This document shows, one piece after another, positions 17,653-27,266 of a DNA stretch of 64,000 nucleotides. Positions within the stretch are counted from its first letter, which is position 1, and each line of letters starts with the position of its first letter. Below the pieces are notes generated by a model. It made no database searches. It saw nothing but the letters and a program-made list of their open reading frames with translations, and was not told the DNA's origin. The DNA comes from Syntrophomonadaceae bacterium (GTDB lineage Bacteria > Bacillota > PH28-bin88): assembly GCA_018333865.1 (NCBI GenBank), contig JAGXSE010000023.1, positions 81,035-145,034 on the forward strand, written 5' to 3'. Both the position numbers and the translations under genes were made by a program.

Positions 17653-18807
17653 TTAGAATGGGCGGTTGGTTTTCCCTGTGTAATAAATATCAACATTAGC
17701 TTCCACTTGTACCTCAACCATTGGAAAGAATTCCTCCTGCCAGTTTTCTTTCATCTGCCGCCATTCTTCCGGGTATTTGCGATGAAAATAGGATCCAAAA
17801 TGGAAGATATCCGATTGATATTCACTTTGGGCAAGTGCAACCAGGGATTGAGCATCTTCTTTTATTTGAAGAGCCAACCTTGCTGACAGGGTTTTTAAGG
17901 TCTCGGGCTTGGTCAGGTCAATAACTGTCCGCTGTTCTATCAGCTCAAAAACCGCATCTATTTTTATTTGCATTAAGAGCCGGCCTTCCCGGATAACGGG
18001 CTCATAAGAGGTGGTGCCTCTTTCCAAGATAAAGCTTACCGGCTTAGGTGGGCCTATTGGCGCCTGTGTTGTCAATAGAGTATGGATGGCCTTATTCCTG
18101 AGCAATAAATAAATTTGGGTTTGCTTTTGATTCAGCCAGCCAACCAGGCGGTCGTGGCGGAATACCCCCATGCCCTCTGCCTGGAGCTTCTTTTTATCTG
18201 CGGTAAGCGTAACCACAGGTACAACCGGAGAAACGCTTTTTTCGGAGAGATACCCCATTAACTCCTGCAGGCTGATGGGTTTTGTCTGCGAGTGGATTTC
18301 CTGGTTTGCCAACAGAAACTCAAGGGCTGCCCCGGTTTCTTTTTCCAAGGGGTGGACAATAGTAATAAACCTGCTGGCAGGGGCCTCTTTAGCGATAACT
18401 ACCAGAATCCGGTGGCGGCTTTGCGGGGTTCGGAGCAGAAAATCCAATACATCGGCTATTCCGTTTGCGGCGAGATGCTGGCTGATAATCAGGACCCTGG
18501 TTTTATCCAGAAAAAGGCTTCTGGTTAATTGGGTTTCTATTTTCCGCATCGCTTCAGACCAAGTCTTCCCGTGGGCGAAGTAATTGGCGAAGGGCTCACC
18601 TTCCTGACGTTGCTGGCCCAGACCGCCGGCTACTTTTTGAGGAATGATTACCTGTACCCCCACCAGTAGCTGGTCCGGGTCTTCAGCCTCATCCAGGCTG
18701 ATAGCCGAGACAATGGCTTGCCGAGAAATATCCAAGGCATCCCAGCAGCCAACAATGCTAAATAGTATCATGGTTTGTGCCAGGATTAAAAAATATTTTA
18801 ACATCAT
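17653..18807 (-). CDS. gerAC: Spore germinant receptor subunit C (GerAC lipoprotein)
   Basis: The 384-residue lipoprotein has the lipobox SIVGC, followed by the family hallmark CWDALDISRQAIVSAISLD (WDxxxI/R region) after the lipidated Cys. Further conserved blocks include the T-WSEAMRKIETQLTRSLF segment and the final QVEANVDIYYTG strand. GerC subunits sit on the outer face of the inner spore membrane. The start overlaps GGAGG in the end of gerAA, two bases from its stop. Its place between A and B is a common alternative gene order. Confidence 0.93.
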   Translation of the reverse strand: MMLKYFLILAQTMILFSIVGCWDALDISRQAIVSAISLDEAEDPDQLLVGVQVIIPQKVAGGLGQQRQEGEPFANYFAHGKTWSEAMRKIETQLTRSLFLDKTRVLIISQHLAANGIADVLDFLLRTPQSRHRILVVIAKEAPASRFITIVHPLEKETGAALEFLLANQEIHSQTKPISLQELMGYLSEKSVSPVVPVVTLTADKKKLQAEGMGVFRHDRLVGWLNQKQTQIYLLLRNKAIHTLLTTQAPIGPPKPVSFILERGTTSYEPVIREGRLLMQIKIDAVFELIEQRTVIDLTKPETLKTLSARLALQIKEDAQSLVALAQSEYQSDIFHFGSYFHRKYPEEWRQMKENWQEEFFPMVEVQVEANVDIYYTGKTNRPF

Positions 18808-18809
18808 TT

Positions 18810-20423
18810 TCAGCCTCCGTTTCGCGGGGGATGCGGAGGGCCGGTATCAGGGCTTTGGCGCCTGCTTTTCCGCCAGAGCACCGATTCTGGCCGGCTCCGC
18901 ATGGCCCAGTGGGGAACGCGGATAAAAATATCCTTGATCCCGGCGTAATTTGTCGGGAACACCGGTGAAAGATAGGGGACGCCAAAAGACCGCAGGGTAC
19001 ATAAATGGATATGCATGAAAATGGTTCCCCACAGGATGCCGAAAAGCCCGATCGTTCCTGCCAGAAGCAGCATGGGGAAGCGAAGCAACCTGGTGGCGAT
19101 TGCCGCGTCGGGACTTGGGATAACAAAGGAAGCAATTGCCGTTCCGGCTACCGTGATCACCATTGACGAAGAGACAATGCCAGCAGCGATGGCTGCTTCC
19201 CCTAAGATTAACGCTCCCACAATGCTGACAGCCTGTCCGATCGGGCGTGGCATTCTAACACCGGCTTCTCGCAAAGCCTCAAAGGTTAGCTCCATCAACA
19301 GGGCTTCAAGTACCGGCGGGAAAGGAACTCCTTCCCGGGCGGCGGCTGTAGCAATCAAAAGCGGGGTGGGGATCATTTCCTGGTGGAAGGTAACCGCCGC
19401 AACATAAAATGAAGGTAAAAGCAGGGAGGCCAGGAAAGCCATGTAACGCAGAATTCTGATGAAGCTGGCCATGGGGTAGCGCAAATAGTAGTCTTCGGAG
19501 GACTGCAGGTACTGCCAGAAAACCACCGGCGCGGTCAGGGCGAAGGGTGTGCCGTCGATCATTATGCCGACCCTTCCTTCCAACAGCTGGGCGACAAGGG
19601 TGTCAGGCCGCTCGGTATTGTCAATGGTAGGGAACAGGGTAAAGGGAGCATCCTCAATCATCTCTTCGATATAGCCAGATTCAATCACCCCGTCCACCTG
19701 GATGCGGCTAATCCGATCTCTGGCCTCTGCTACCACCGAAGGGTTAGCTATGTTTGCCAGATACAGCAGGTTTACCCTGGTGTTGGTTTGCCGGCCAAGA
19801 ACCAAGGTTTCTACTCGCAGGTGAGGTGTCTTTAACCGCTTTCTCACCAGACCGGTATTGGTTTTCAGACTTTCAGTGAAACCTTCCCTGGAACCCCGCA
19901 CAACTACTTCTGTTACCGGTTCTTCGACGCTTCTTTCCCTAAAGCCTGGCGCTGTTATTAGAAAGGCTTGGAGGCTCTGATCCATAAAAACAACAGCTTT
20001 TCCATCAAGCAAGCCGGCCACAACCTGCTGCATTGATGCAGACTCGAATGTTCCGGCAGCTGTAATGCTATTTTTGAATTCCAAGAGCGTTGGAAGCCCG
20101 ATGCCTTCGACCTGATCCCTGGTTTTTAAACTAATTAAAGGCCGCAGAACATGATCGCTGATTATTTTTGTGTCTACTAAAGAATCAATCCAAACAACAG
20201 CCCCGGTTACCTCGGTAGGGGTAATTTCCAGGTTCCTTACCATCAGATCGCTGACATTACCAAATAAATCCTTTAGCAGTCGGATGTTCTGCTCCAGGGA
20301 ATAAGAGAGCGTGTCGTCTTGCGGATGATAAGAGCCTTCATGCCTGACAGTTTCACCGGGCCCATGAGCAGGTTTTGATGCAGGAAGTAAATGCTTTACT
20401 ATTCTTGGTCTGCGTATTTTCAT
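18810..20423 (-). CDS. gerAA: Spore germinant receptor subunit A (GerAA)
   Basis: Of its 537 residues, the N-terminal half is hydrophilic, with the family segment LLKDLFGNVSDLMVRN and later VQVDGVIESGYIEEMIEDAP-like text; the C-terminal half has about five transmembrane helices and the conserved PIGQAVSIVGALILGEAA. An in-frame start 29 codons upstream exists, but the ATG at 20421-20423 is preceded by GAGGAAACAGT, a good ribosome binding site. The C-terminal tail after the last helix is basic. First gene of the germinant receptor operon; no sporulation promoter could be assigned with confidence. Confidence 0.92.
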   Translation of the reverse strand: MKIRRPRIVKHLLPASKPAHGPGETVRHEGSYHPQDDTLSYSLEQNIRLLKDLFGNVSDLMVRNLEITPTEVTGAVVWIDSLVDTKIISDHVLRPLISLKTRDQVEGIGLPTLLEFKNSITAAGTFESASMQQVVAGLLDGKAVVFMDQSLQAFLITAPGFRERSVEEPVTEVVVRGSREGFTESLKTNTGLVRKRLKTPHLRVETLVLGRQTNTRVNLLYLANIANPSVVAEARDRISRIQVDGVIESGYIEEMIEDAPFTLFPTIDNTERPDTLVAQLLEGRVGIMIDGTPFALTAPVVFWQYLQSSEDYYLRYPMASFIRILRYMAFLASLLLPSFYVAAVTFHQEMIPTPLLIATAAAREGVPFPPVLEALLMELTFEALREAGVRMPRPIGQAVSIVGALILGEAAIAAGIVSSSMVITVAGTAIASFVIPSPDAAIATRLLRFPMLLLAGTIGLFGILWGTIFMHIHLCTLRSFGVPYLSPVFPTNYAGIKDIFIRVPHWAMRSRPESVLWRKSRRQSPDTGPPHPPRNGG

Positions 20424-20735
20424 ACTGTTTCCTCGTGACGCGATATTTGATAGTAATCTCCTAAATGAGTAAAAAAATACACTAAAGCCAATCCGGAGAT
20501 TGTTTGGCATAATTTAGCGGCAGGTTTTGCCGGGGCAACGCGCCGAAAGCAAGCCCGAAGAAAAAGCCGCCAGCCGGTTTTTCAGGGTAGATAGCTACCC
20601 GCTTTTGAGTTTTAGCAATAGAAAAATTTGCATGGTAAAGGAGAACGGCTTACAGAGAGCGAATAATTTTGGTTTTAACAGGTCAACGGCTAGCTTAACC
20701 GGGTCATACCTTAATAACAGATAAGGAGAAGTCGG

Positions 20736-21404
20736 ATGAAGACACCCTTTAATGCTTACGATCGGGCCATCCTGGGCCTGCAGAAAGATCTTTCGGAAAT
20801 GGGCAGCAAGGTGAAGGAAAACCTGGAGCTGGCAGTGGAAGCACTCATCTTCCAGGATGTCAATAAGGCTGCCCAGGTCATCGCTAATGATGACATCATT
20901 GATGATCTGGATTATGAGATTGAATACGAGGCCTTGGAGATTATTTCGTTGCAACAGCCTTTATCCGAGGATTTGCGCATCCTGGCTGGGGTGCTCAGAA
21001 TTGGCAAGGATCTGGAAAGAATAAGCGATTATGCGGTAAATATTGCTGAAGTTTGCCAAAGCCTTGCGGGGGGCGGTGATTATTTTAAGCCCCTGGTGGA
21101 TATTCCCCGGATGTGCCAGATGGCAATGGAGATGCTGGTTAAAGGCTTGTCTGCCTTGAATAACAGGGATTTAGAGCTGGCCCGCGAAGTTATCCTGGCG
21201 GATGATGCCATCGATGATTTATATGCCAGCCTTTATCAAGAATTGGTCGGCTATATGAAGAAAGAGAAGGACTATGTAGAACAGGCCACCCACCTGGCCT
21301 TTGTAGCCCGCTACCTGGAACGGGTAGGCGACCACACCGTAAACATTGCCGAGATGACCATTTACATGGTTACCGGGCAGCGACGGCTGGTGATAAGCCG
21401 GTAG
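20736..21404 (+). CDS. phoU: Phosphate uptake regulator PhoU
   Basis: The 222-residue all-helical protein carries two PhoU repeats; the repeat signatures DDIIDDLDYEIEYEALEII and DDAIDDLYASLYQELV mark the two metal-binding three-helix bundles, and RIGKDLERISDYAVNIAE and YLERVGDHTVNIAE the second helix of each. PhoU normally damps PhoR-PhoB signalling and Pst transport. Here it precedes a Na/Pi symporter, not a pst operon, so it more likely modulates that carrier. ATG follows AAGGAG. Confidence 0.95.
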   Translation: MKTPFNAYDRAILGLQKDLSEMGSKVKENLELAVEALIFQDVNKAAQVIANDDIIDDLDYEIEYEALEIISLQQPLSEDLRILAGVLRIGKDLERISDYAVNIAEVCQSLAGGGDYFKPLVDIPRMCQMAMEMLVKGLSALNNRDLELAREVILADDAIDDLYASLYQELVGYMKKEKDYVEQATHLAFVARYLERVGDHTVNIAEMTIYMVTGQRRLVISR

Positions 21405-21445
21405 ATCTTTGACCAGGTAGTTTAGAACCTGAGGGTGGTGAAAAT

Positions 21446-23053
21446 ATGGATTTAGTCAAAATAATTATGGTTTTATTCGGTGGCCTTGGTATTTTTATCC
21501 TGGGGATGCAGTTGACTTCCGAGGGGTTGCAGAATTATGCTGCCCATAAAATGAAAAGAATCCTGGGCAGCTTGACTGAAAACAGGGTAAGGGGAGTTAT
21601 TTTCGGCTTGCTGGCTACCATAGCCCTGCAAAGCAGCAGTGCTACCACAGTACTTTTAGTTGGTTTTGTAAGCTCTTCGGTGATGAGTCTCAGCCAGGCC
21701 CTGGGAGTTGTGCTGGGGTCAGCAGTGGGCTCTACCCTTACTGTTCATTTGATTGCTTTCAAGATCACTGATTATGCCCTGTTCTTTATCGCATCTGGTG
21801 TGGGCATGGGACTTTTAGGCAAAAAAGCTAAAATAAAAAACTTGGGGCAGGCTATCCTTGGGTTTGGTTTTATTTTTTACGGGATGATGCTGATGTCTTC
21901 AGCTATGAGTCCATTGCGGAATTATCCCGCATTTTTGGACTGGCTGGTCTTTCTCTCTATGTATCCTATCCTTGTAGTGGTTGTAACCGCATTATTTACA
22001 GCTATTGTTCAGGGGAGCGCAGCAAGTATTGCTTTAGGAATTGCTTTGGTCCAGCAAGGCTTTATCTCTCTGGAAGCAGGGATTATGATGATGTTTGGGG
22101 CGAACATTGGGACAACGGCAACTGCCCTGTTGGCCAGTATTGCCTCTTCTAGGGAGGCTAAGCGAGTGGCTTTGGCCCATCTGTTTTTTAAAATTGGCGG
22201 GGTTTTGCTTTTTTTTCCGCTCTCAGATAAATTTATTGAATTGATTCAATTAACATCCGGAGCTTCGGCACACCAGATTGCCAATGCCCATACAATTTTT
22301 AATACCGTCAACATGCTTGTCTTTCTGCCCTTTACCCATCACCTGGCCGGGTTAATGTGCCGGCTGATTCCCGATAGGGTTGATGAGGAGCGGGAAGCCA
22401 AATATCTTGACGAAGCAGTTCTGGGGGTGCCGGATCTGGCTCTCGGAGGGGCTAAGAGCGAAATTCTCCGGATGGCCAAACTGATTCATGGGGAAATGCT
22501 GCCTTTATCTATCCGTTACCTGGAAGAGCAAAGGGAGGAAACCTTGGCGCAGCTGAAAAATAAGGAAAAGACCCTGGATTTTTTGTTTAAGGCTACCACG
22601 AGGTACCTGTCCCAGGCTGCCCAGCGAAACCTGAGCGAGGAGCAGTCCGAAGCGGCCATTGCCTTGATCTATGTCAGCAATGACCTGGAGCACCAAGGTG
22701 ATATAATTATCAACTTGACTCAGGTTAGTGTTAAAATGCAGCAGGAAGGAATGGGATTAACAAAGGTGGTTTGGCAGGAGATCTTCTCCATGTATAAAAA
22801 AGTCAGCGAGAATCTGGAATTTGCCTTAAAGGCCTTCGAGTCCGATGACATTGAGCTGGCTAAAAAAGTGATCAAAAACCAGCCGGAAATACAAAAAATA
22901 GAAAAAAACCTGCGGTATTATCATTGCCGCAGGATTCAAGAACCGGATCAGCCATCGGTTGATACCGGCATTCATCTGGATATACTTAATGATTTGTTGC
23001 GAATCAATACCCATTCTGTCAGCATTGCCCAGGCAGTAATGGGCATTATCTAG
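21446..23053 (+). CDS. Na/Pi cotransporter with C-terminal PhoU-like domain
   Basis: The 535-residue protein is of the NptA/PNaS family. The inverted transport repeats carry the diagnostic QSSSATTVLLVGFVSS (about residues 62-77) and QGSAASIALGIAL (about 190-202). About eight to nine transmembrane helices are followed by a C-terminal region of about 200 residues with helical PhoU-like sequence (YVSNDLEHQGDIIINLTQ). It imports phosphate using the sodium gradient. It lies 41 bases behind phoU and is probably cotranscribed with it. Confidence 0.93.
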   Translation: MDLVKIIMVLFGGLGIFILGMQLTSEGLQNYAAHKMKRILGSLTENRVRGVIFGLLATIALQSSSATTVLLVGFVSSSVMSLSQALGVVLGSAVGSTLTVHLIAFKITDYALFFIASGVGMGLLGKKAKIKNLGQAILGFGFIFYGMMLMSSAMSPLRNYPAFLDWLVFLSMYPILVVVVTALFTAIVQGSAASIALGIALVQQGFISLEAGIMMMFGANIGTTATALLASIASSREAKRVALAHLFFKIGGVLLFFPLSDKFIELIQLTSGASAHQIANAHTIFNTVNMLVFLPFTHHLAGLMCRLIPDRVDEEREAKYLDEAVLGVPDLALGGAKSEILRMAKLIHGEMLPLSIRYLEEQREETLAQLKNKEKTLDFLFKATTRYLSQAAQRNLSEEQSEAAIALIYVSNDLEHQGDIIINLTQVSVKMQQEGMGLTKVVWQEIFSMYKKVSENLEFALKAFESDDIELAKKVIKNQPEIQKIEKNLRYYHCRRIQEPDQPSVDTGIHLDILNDLLRINTHSVSIAQAVMGII

Positions 23054-23110
23054 CCTGGCGTAATCCCTCGGCTATGAACACAAGTGCCATGCCAAAAGAG
23101 CAAAAGCACA

Positions 23111-24028
23111 CTATTTTATCTCGCTTAAATCATAAGGTGTTTCCTGGTAAACATAATAGTTCAACCAATTGGTAAAAAGCAGGTTGGCATGGCTGCGCCA
23201 CCTAACCATAGGCTCCTTGGCAGGGTCATCTTCCGGATAATAGTTTTTGGGGATGGAAATAGGAAGCTTTTTTTCCAGATCACGGTCATGTTCGGCTTTA
23301 AGAGTCAAGGGATCGTATTCGGAATGCCCAGTCACGAATACTTTTTTGTTGTCTTTGGAGATCGCAAGATAAACCCCTGCCTCCAAAGATTCTGACAGGA
23401 TTAAAAGCTGTTCAACTTTTTCAATGTCTTCTCTTCTTACCTCGGTATACCGGGAATGAGGGACATAAAACTTATCATCAAATCCCCGCAAGAGCTTGAC
23501 ATTTTTTTTGTTGATATAGTGGGGAAAAACGCCAAATACCTTGGCTGGCAAGGGATATTTAGGAATCCCGTAATGGTGGTATAACCCGGCCTGCGCGCCC
23601 CAGCAGATAAACAAGGTTGAAAAAACGCTGTTTTCGGCCCAGTCCATGATTTGGGTAAGCTCCGCCCAGAAGTCTACTTCCGTAAATTCCAATTTTTCTA
23701 CAGGTGCCCCGGTAATGACTAGCCCGTCAAATTTTTGATTTTTGACACAATCAAAAGTCTTGTAAAATTTAAGCAAGTGTTCTTGCGGGGTATTCTTGGA
23801 AGTATGGGTTTTCGGGTGCAAAAGGGTGATATTCACCTGGAGGGGTGAATTTCCCAAAAGACGCAATATTTGAGTCTCGGTGATGATTTTTGTCGGCATC
23901 AAGTTCAAGATGGCTATCTCCAGCGGGCGAATATCCTGATGGATGGCTCGCTCCTCTCCCATGACGAAGATATTCTCTGAGGTCAGGATTTCCATTGTAG
24001 GGAGGTTATCGGGAATTTTAATGGGCAT
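23111..24028 (-). CDS. metA: Homoserine O-acyltransferase (MetA)
   Basis: The 305-residue protein of the MetA family acylates homoserine in methionine synthesis; Firmicute members usually use acetyl-CoA, but I cannot settle the donor here. The catalytic Cys is in [14 protein letters not shown], the catalytic His in [10 protein letters not shown]. The N-terminus [20 protein letters not shown] is highly typical and fixes the start at 24026-24028. It lies behind a SAM-I riboswitch and terminator, so it is expected to be turned off when S-adenosylmethionine is plentiful. Confidence 0.96.
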   Translation of the reverse strand: MPIKIPDNLPTMEILTSENIFVMGEERAIHQDIRPLEIAILNLMPTKIITETQILRLLGNSPLQVNITLLHPKTHTSKNTPQEHLLKFYKTFDCVKNQKFDGLVITGAPVEKLEFTEVDFWAELTQIMDWAENSVFSTLFICWGAQAGLYHHYGIPKYPLPAKVFGVFPHYINKKNVKLLRGFDDKFYVPHSRYTEVRREDIEKVEQLLILSESLEAGVYLAISKDNKKVFVTGHSEYDPLTLKAEHDRDLEKKLPISIPKNYYPEDDPAKEPMVRWRSHANLLFTNWLNYYVYQETPYDLSEIK

Positions 24029-24088
24029 AAAAAAGGCCTCCTTCGCGCTATATTAAGTTATGCAAGAAAAAAACAGGGCTTCTATTCG

Positions 24089-24122
24089 CAAAAAAACCTC
24101 TTCTCACTACCGATAGAAGAGG
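24089..24122 (-). terminator. Expression-platform terminator of the SAM-I riboswitch
   Basis: On the minus strand CCTCTTCT/AGAAGAGG arms (24097-24104 and 24115-24122) are followed by a run of T, between the aptamer and metA. Confidence 0.85.
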
Positions 24123-24134
24123 CAAACAATTTCC

Positions 24135-24237
24135 TCTCTTATCTTCCCGGTCTGACCGGCAGGACTTGGCACCATTCAGGCTTCCTGATGGTTGCCGAGG
24201 ATTCATCGGGCCTTTCCCTCTCCCTCTCGTGATAAGA
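24135..24237 (-). ncRNA. SAM-I riboswitch (S-box) upstream of metA
   Basis: Read on the minus strand: CTTATCACGAGAGGGAGAGG, then GGCCCGATGAATCCTCGGCAACC in two adjoining blocks, then GGTGCCAAGTCCTGCC, closing with AGATAAGAG. P1 is formed by CTTATC and GATAAG (24231-24236 with 24138-24143). These are the conserved blocks of the S-box aptamer. A terminator (24089-24122) lies between it and the metA start, so control is by transcription termination upon SAM binding. Confidence 0.96.
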
Positions 24238-24273
24238 ATTAAAAGCTAATATTTTATTTTGGGATATTCCATT

Positions 24274-24401
24274 ATTCGGGGACATTCCTGTCCCAAAAAA
24301 ATAGCCCGGACTTCAGCAGGTGTGTCCCCATTCCTATATTCGGGGACATTCCTGTCCCAAAAAAATAGCCCGGACTTCAGCAGGTGTGTCCCCATTCCTA
24401 T
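24274..24401. repeat. Two perfect tandem copies of a 64-bp REP-like unit
   Basis: The units at 24274-24337 and 24338-24401 are identical. Each contains a hairpin GGGACATTCCTGTCCC and the block GGACTTCAGCAGGTGTGTCC. The same unit, inverted and slightly diverged, lies in the thiH-thiE gap at about 15648-15706. The rest of the metA-rubrerythrin gap holds the riboswitch and its terminator (24089-24237) and, at 24402-24592, AT-rich sequence with no gene seen; a short frame across the repeats is spurious. Confidence 0.85.
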
Positions 24402-24592
24402 AATACAGAAGAATACTTCAAGACAGGATAAATGTCAACGCTTTGGCGAAATCTTTTTGCAGCAGAGATCTTGGCATTAACAACTTAAATCGGGTTTTTT
24501 TAATTTTTTATCATTATACATGGCAGGAAATTAATTCTAAGTGTAAAACTAAATAGTAAAACCATTATAGATATAAGAAGGAGAGGATTTGC

Positions 24593-25129
24593 ATGCCAGA
24601 ATTGAAAGGATCGCGGACCGAAGCTAACCTGTGGCAGGCCTTTGCCGGTGAATCTCAGGCCAGAAATAAGTACACCTATTTTGCATCCGTCGCTAAGAGT
24701 GAGGGGTTAGAGCAAATTGCCGCAATTTTTCTGGAAACAGCTGACCATGAAAAGGAGCATGCAAAACGGGCCTTCAAATTCCTAAAGGCTTTGGGAAATA
24801 CCGAGCAGAACTTGAAAATGGCCATTGAAGGAGAAAACTACGAGTGGACTTCCATGTACAAGGAATTTGCAGCAGTTGCCAAGGAGGAAGGGTTTGAAGA
24901 ATTGGCTGAATTCTTTCAAGAAGTGGGGGAAGTTGAAGAAGAGCACGAGAAAAGATACGCTGCCCTCTTAAAGAACCTCCAGTCCGGAAAGGTATTTGCC
25001 AAAGACCAGCCTGTCAAGTGGCAATGCCGCAACTGCGGCTATGTCCATAAAGGCCTGTCGGCACCCGAAATCTGTCCTGCCTGTGCCCATCCCCAGGCCC
25101 ACTACCAGGTGCTGTGTGAAAACTATTAA
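24593..25129 (+). CDS. rbr: Rubrerythrin
   Basis: The 178-residue protein has a diiron four-helix domain (ExxH motifs in [14 protein letters not shown] and [13 protein letters not shown]) and a C-terminal rubredoxin-like domain ([10 protein letters not shown] ... CPACAHPQ, two CxxC knuckles). Rubrerythrins reduce hydrogen peroxide in anaerobes with electrons from NAD(P)H through rubredoxin-type carriers. The start ATG follows AAGGAGAGG. The next gene, a rubredoxin-flavoprotein, lies 74 bases downstream and could be its electron donor. Confidence 0.96.
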   Translation: MPELKGSRTEANLWQAFAGESQARNKYTYFASVAKSEGLEQIAAIFLETADHEKEHAKRAFKFLKALGNTEQNLKMAIEGENYEWTSMYKEFAAVAKEEGFEELAEFFQEVGEVEEEHEKRYAALLKNLQSGKVFAKDQPVKWQCRNCGYVHKGLSAPEICPACAHPQAHYQVLCENY

Positions 25130-25203
25130 TTAATGACATTATAAACATATCAATATTTTGCGGCAGAGGGGACTCTCCCCTGCCGCAGGGGGGTTAGAGT
25201 CAG

Positions 25204-25857
25204 ATGAAAAAATGGCGCTGCACCGTGTGCAACTATATTCACGAAGGCCCGAAGCCGCCGGAAGTCTGTCCGGTTTGCGGGGTGACCAGTGAATTTTTTG
25301 AGGAAGTCCAGGAGGAGGCATCTCCTGCCGGGGGAGCTGCTTCACCGCCGGTAGTACCGGTGGTGACCCAGGCCGGCGGAAAAATCAAGGAAGCCCTGTT
25401 TAAACTTACCTATGGGCTTTATGTCGTTAGTTCCAAGGATGCCGAAAACAAGATTAACGGCCAGATCTGCAATACGGTATTCCAGATTACCAGCGAGCCG
25501 CGCCGGATTGCCCTTGGCATTAACCGGAGCAACCACACCCACGGCTATATCTCGCAAACTGGGGCCTTGGCGGTTTCAGTCTTAGGCACTGCAAATATGG
25601 ACATGGTCAAGCACTTTGGCTTTCAGTCCGGCAGGTCGGTGGATAAGTTTTCCGGCATAGAATACTCCCTATCCCCGGTAACCGGCTGTCCCATTTTAAC
25701 CCAAGGCATTGCCTATCTGGACTGCCGGATAATACCGGAGTTTACTGCCAATCTGGGAACCCATACCCTGTTTATAGCGGATATAATTGAAGGAAATATA
25801 TTGGGGGAGAATAGCCCCCTGACTTATGACTATTACCGGACTAACCGGACCAGGTAA
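25204..25857 (+). CDS. Rubredoxin-flavin reductase fusion (high molecular weight rubredoxin-like)
   Basis: Its 217 residues are arranged as an N-terminal rubredoxin-like module (CTVCNYIHEG ... CPVCGV, residues 6-30), a linker rich in Ala, Pro and Gly (about 36-60), and a C-terminal FMN-binding flavin-reductase-like domain (KLTYGLYVVSSKDAENKING and TQGIAYLDCRI). Fusions of these two modules serve as NAD(P)H-dependent donors to flavodiiron proteins and rubrerythrins in clostridia such as Moorella. In the Moorella protein I recall the rubredoxin module at the other end, so the order here may differ. It forms a redox-defence pair with the upstream rubrerythrin. Confidence 0.85.
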   Translation: MKKWRCTVCNYIHEGPKPPEVCPVCGVTSEFFEEVQEEASPAGGAASPPVVPVVTQAGGKIKEALFKLTYGLYVVSSKDAENKINGQICNTVFQITSEPRRIALGINRSNHTHGYISQTGALAVSVLGTANMDMVKHFGFQSGRSVDKFSGIEYSLSPVTGCPILTQGIAYLDCRIIPEFTANLGTHTLFIADIIEGNILGENSPLTYDYYRTNRTR

Positions 25858-25898
25858 CTAGGATGAAAATCTGGTAAACTGTCGAGGGGGAAGTGCCT

Positions 25899-27011
25899 AT
25901 GGGGCATCTGGCAATCTCCAAAAGCCATGTTTACAGGGCCCTGGCTGAAAGGCTGGAAAAGAACCCGGTCGGAGTGCTAATAAATGAAACTCTGATGGAG
26001 ATTTTATACCGGCTATACACGGAAACAGAGGCTGAGATTGGGAGCAAGTTTCCTATTAGCTTTGCGCCTTTGGAGAAGATCGCCCAAATTACCGGTATGC
26101 CGGGCGAAATACTGGAACAGCACCTGGAGGATATGGCTCAAAAGGGCTTGATCATCGATACATTCAGGGACGGTAACCGTTACTACTTTCTTTCGCCAAT
26201 GGCGATCGGCTTTATGGAATATACCTTTATGCGGGTAACAGACAAGGTCCCGATGCAGGAACTGGCAGAACTGTTTGAGGAATACCACCAGGCCCCAGGG
26301 GCTACTGAGGCTTTCTTCGGCGCAGAGACAAAATTATTTCACACCTGGCCTTACGAGAGCATGATTCCGGCAGATGTCGAAACTGAGGTCCTTAATTATG
26401 AAAAGGCTTCCGCCATGATCCGTGATGCCGGGGCTGGCGGCCTGAGCATGTGTTACTGCCGTCACCAGGCAGAGCACGTGGGAAAAAACTGTTCGGCGCC
26501 GATTAAGGATGTTTGCATGTCCTTGGGACGGGCGGCCGAATGGCTCATCCGGCGGAATTTTGCCCGGCCCGCGTCTGTTGACGAGCTGCTCCGGGTGCTG
26601 GACCAAACGGAAGAGCAGGGCTTGATGCACCTGGCGGATAATGTGCAAAATAACCCGGCCTACCTCTGCCATTGCTGCGGGTGTTGTTGCGGTGTTCTTC
26701 GGGCCATAAACAGGCACGGCATCAAGGGGGCCCATCCCAGCGGCTTTATGGCCGTAGTCGCTGAAGCAAAATGTACTGGCTGTGGAGCCTGTGTTAACCG
26801 TTGTCATGTGAAAGCCATCTTGCTGGCCGGGCGGGACAACCATACCTTTGCAGAGGTTGCCCGTGATTTATGCCTTGGCTGTGGCGCCTGCATCCGGGCC
26901 TGCCCCCATGAGGCTTTGGGCTTTGTGCGGCGGGAAACCCTTTATGTTCCTCCAATAAATAAAAGGGAACAAATGCTGCAAATTGCAGTGCAAAACAATA
27001 AGCTTAGATAA
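25899..27011 (+). CDS. Winged-helix-like protein with C-terminal 2x[4Fe-4S] ferredoxin domain
   Basis: This is a 370-residue protein. The N-terminal 110 residues look like a winged-helix domain (APLEKIAQITGMPGEILEQH, then KGLIIDTFRDGNRYYFLSP). A Cys-rich middle follows (CYCRHQAEHVGKNC and CHCCGCCCGVL), then two ferredoxin motifs, CTGCGACVNRCHVKAI and CLGCGACIRACPHEAL. Such proteins occur in anaerobes and may couple redox state to another protein or act as ferredoxin-like carriers; the function is not known. The ATG at 25899 is preferred over the GTG at 25893 because GAGGGGG ends eight bases before it. It follows the rubredoxin fusion by 41 bases. Confidence 0.8.
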   Translation: MGHLAISKSHVYRALAERLEKNPVGVLINETLMEILYRLYTETEAEIGSKFPISFAPLEKIAQITGMPGEILEQHLEDMAQKGLIIDTFRDGNRYYFLSPMAIGFMEYTFMRVTDKVPMQELAELFEEYHQAPGATEAFFGAETKLFHTWPYESMIPADVETEVLNYEKASAMIRDAGAGGLSMCYCRHQAEHVGKNCSAPIKDVCMSLGRAAEWLIRRNFARPASVDELLRVLDQTEEQGLMHLADNVQNNPAYLCHCCGCCCGVLRAINRHGIKGAHPSGFMAVVAEAKCTGCGACVNRCHVKAILLAGRDNHTFAEVARDLCLGCGACIRACPHEALGFVRRETLYVPPINKREQMLQIAVQNNKLR

Positions 27012-27266
27012 GCTACAAAGAAATATTGACAAAAAATATCGTGACATAAGGAAATGCTTATGCTAATATCATGTGTATGGGCATGATTGGATGAGGTGTT
27101 TTAACTTTCACTGCCTGATGTGCCTGTGCTAATTGGCTTGATAAATTCAAGCCTTTTTTGTGAATCTTTTTTCTATCGCCTACAAAACTGATCAGGTCAG
27201 ATTTGTGAATAAGGGTACAATTTTACAGCCAAAATATTAATATGCTAGTTAAGGAGGAGGTAGAAT

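Noticed and set aside
24259..24480. 73-codon frame across the tandem 64-bp repeat
   Set aside because: Its peptide is itself a tandem translation of the non-coding repeat unit.
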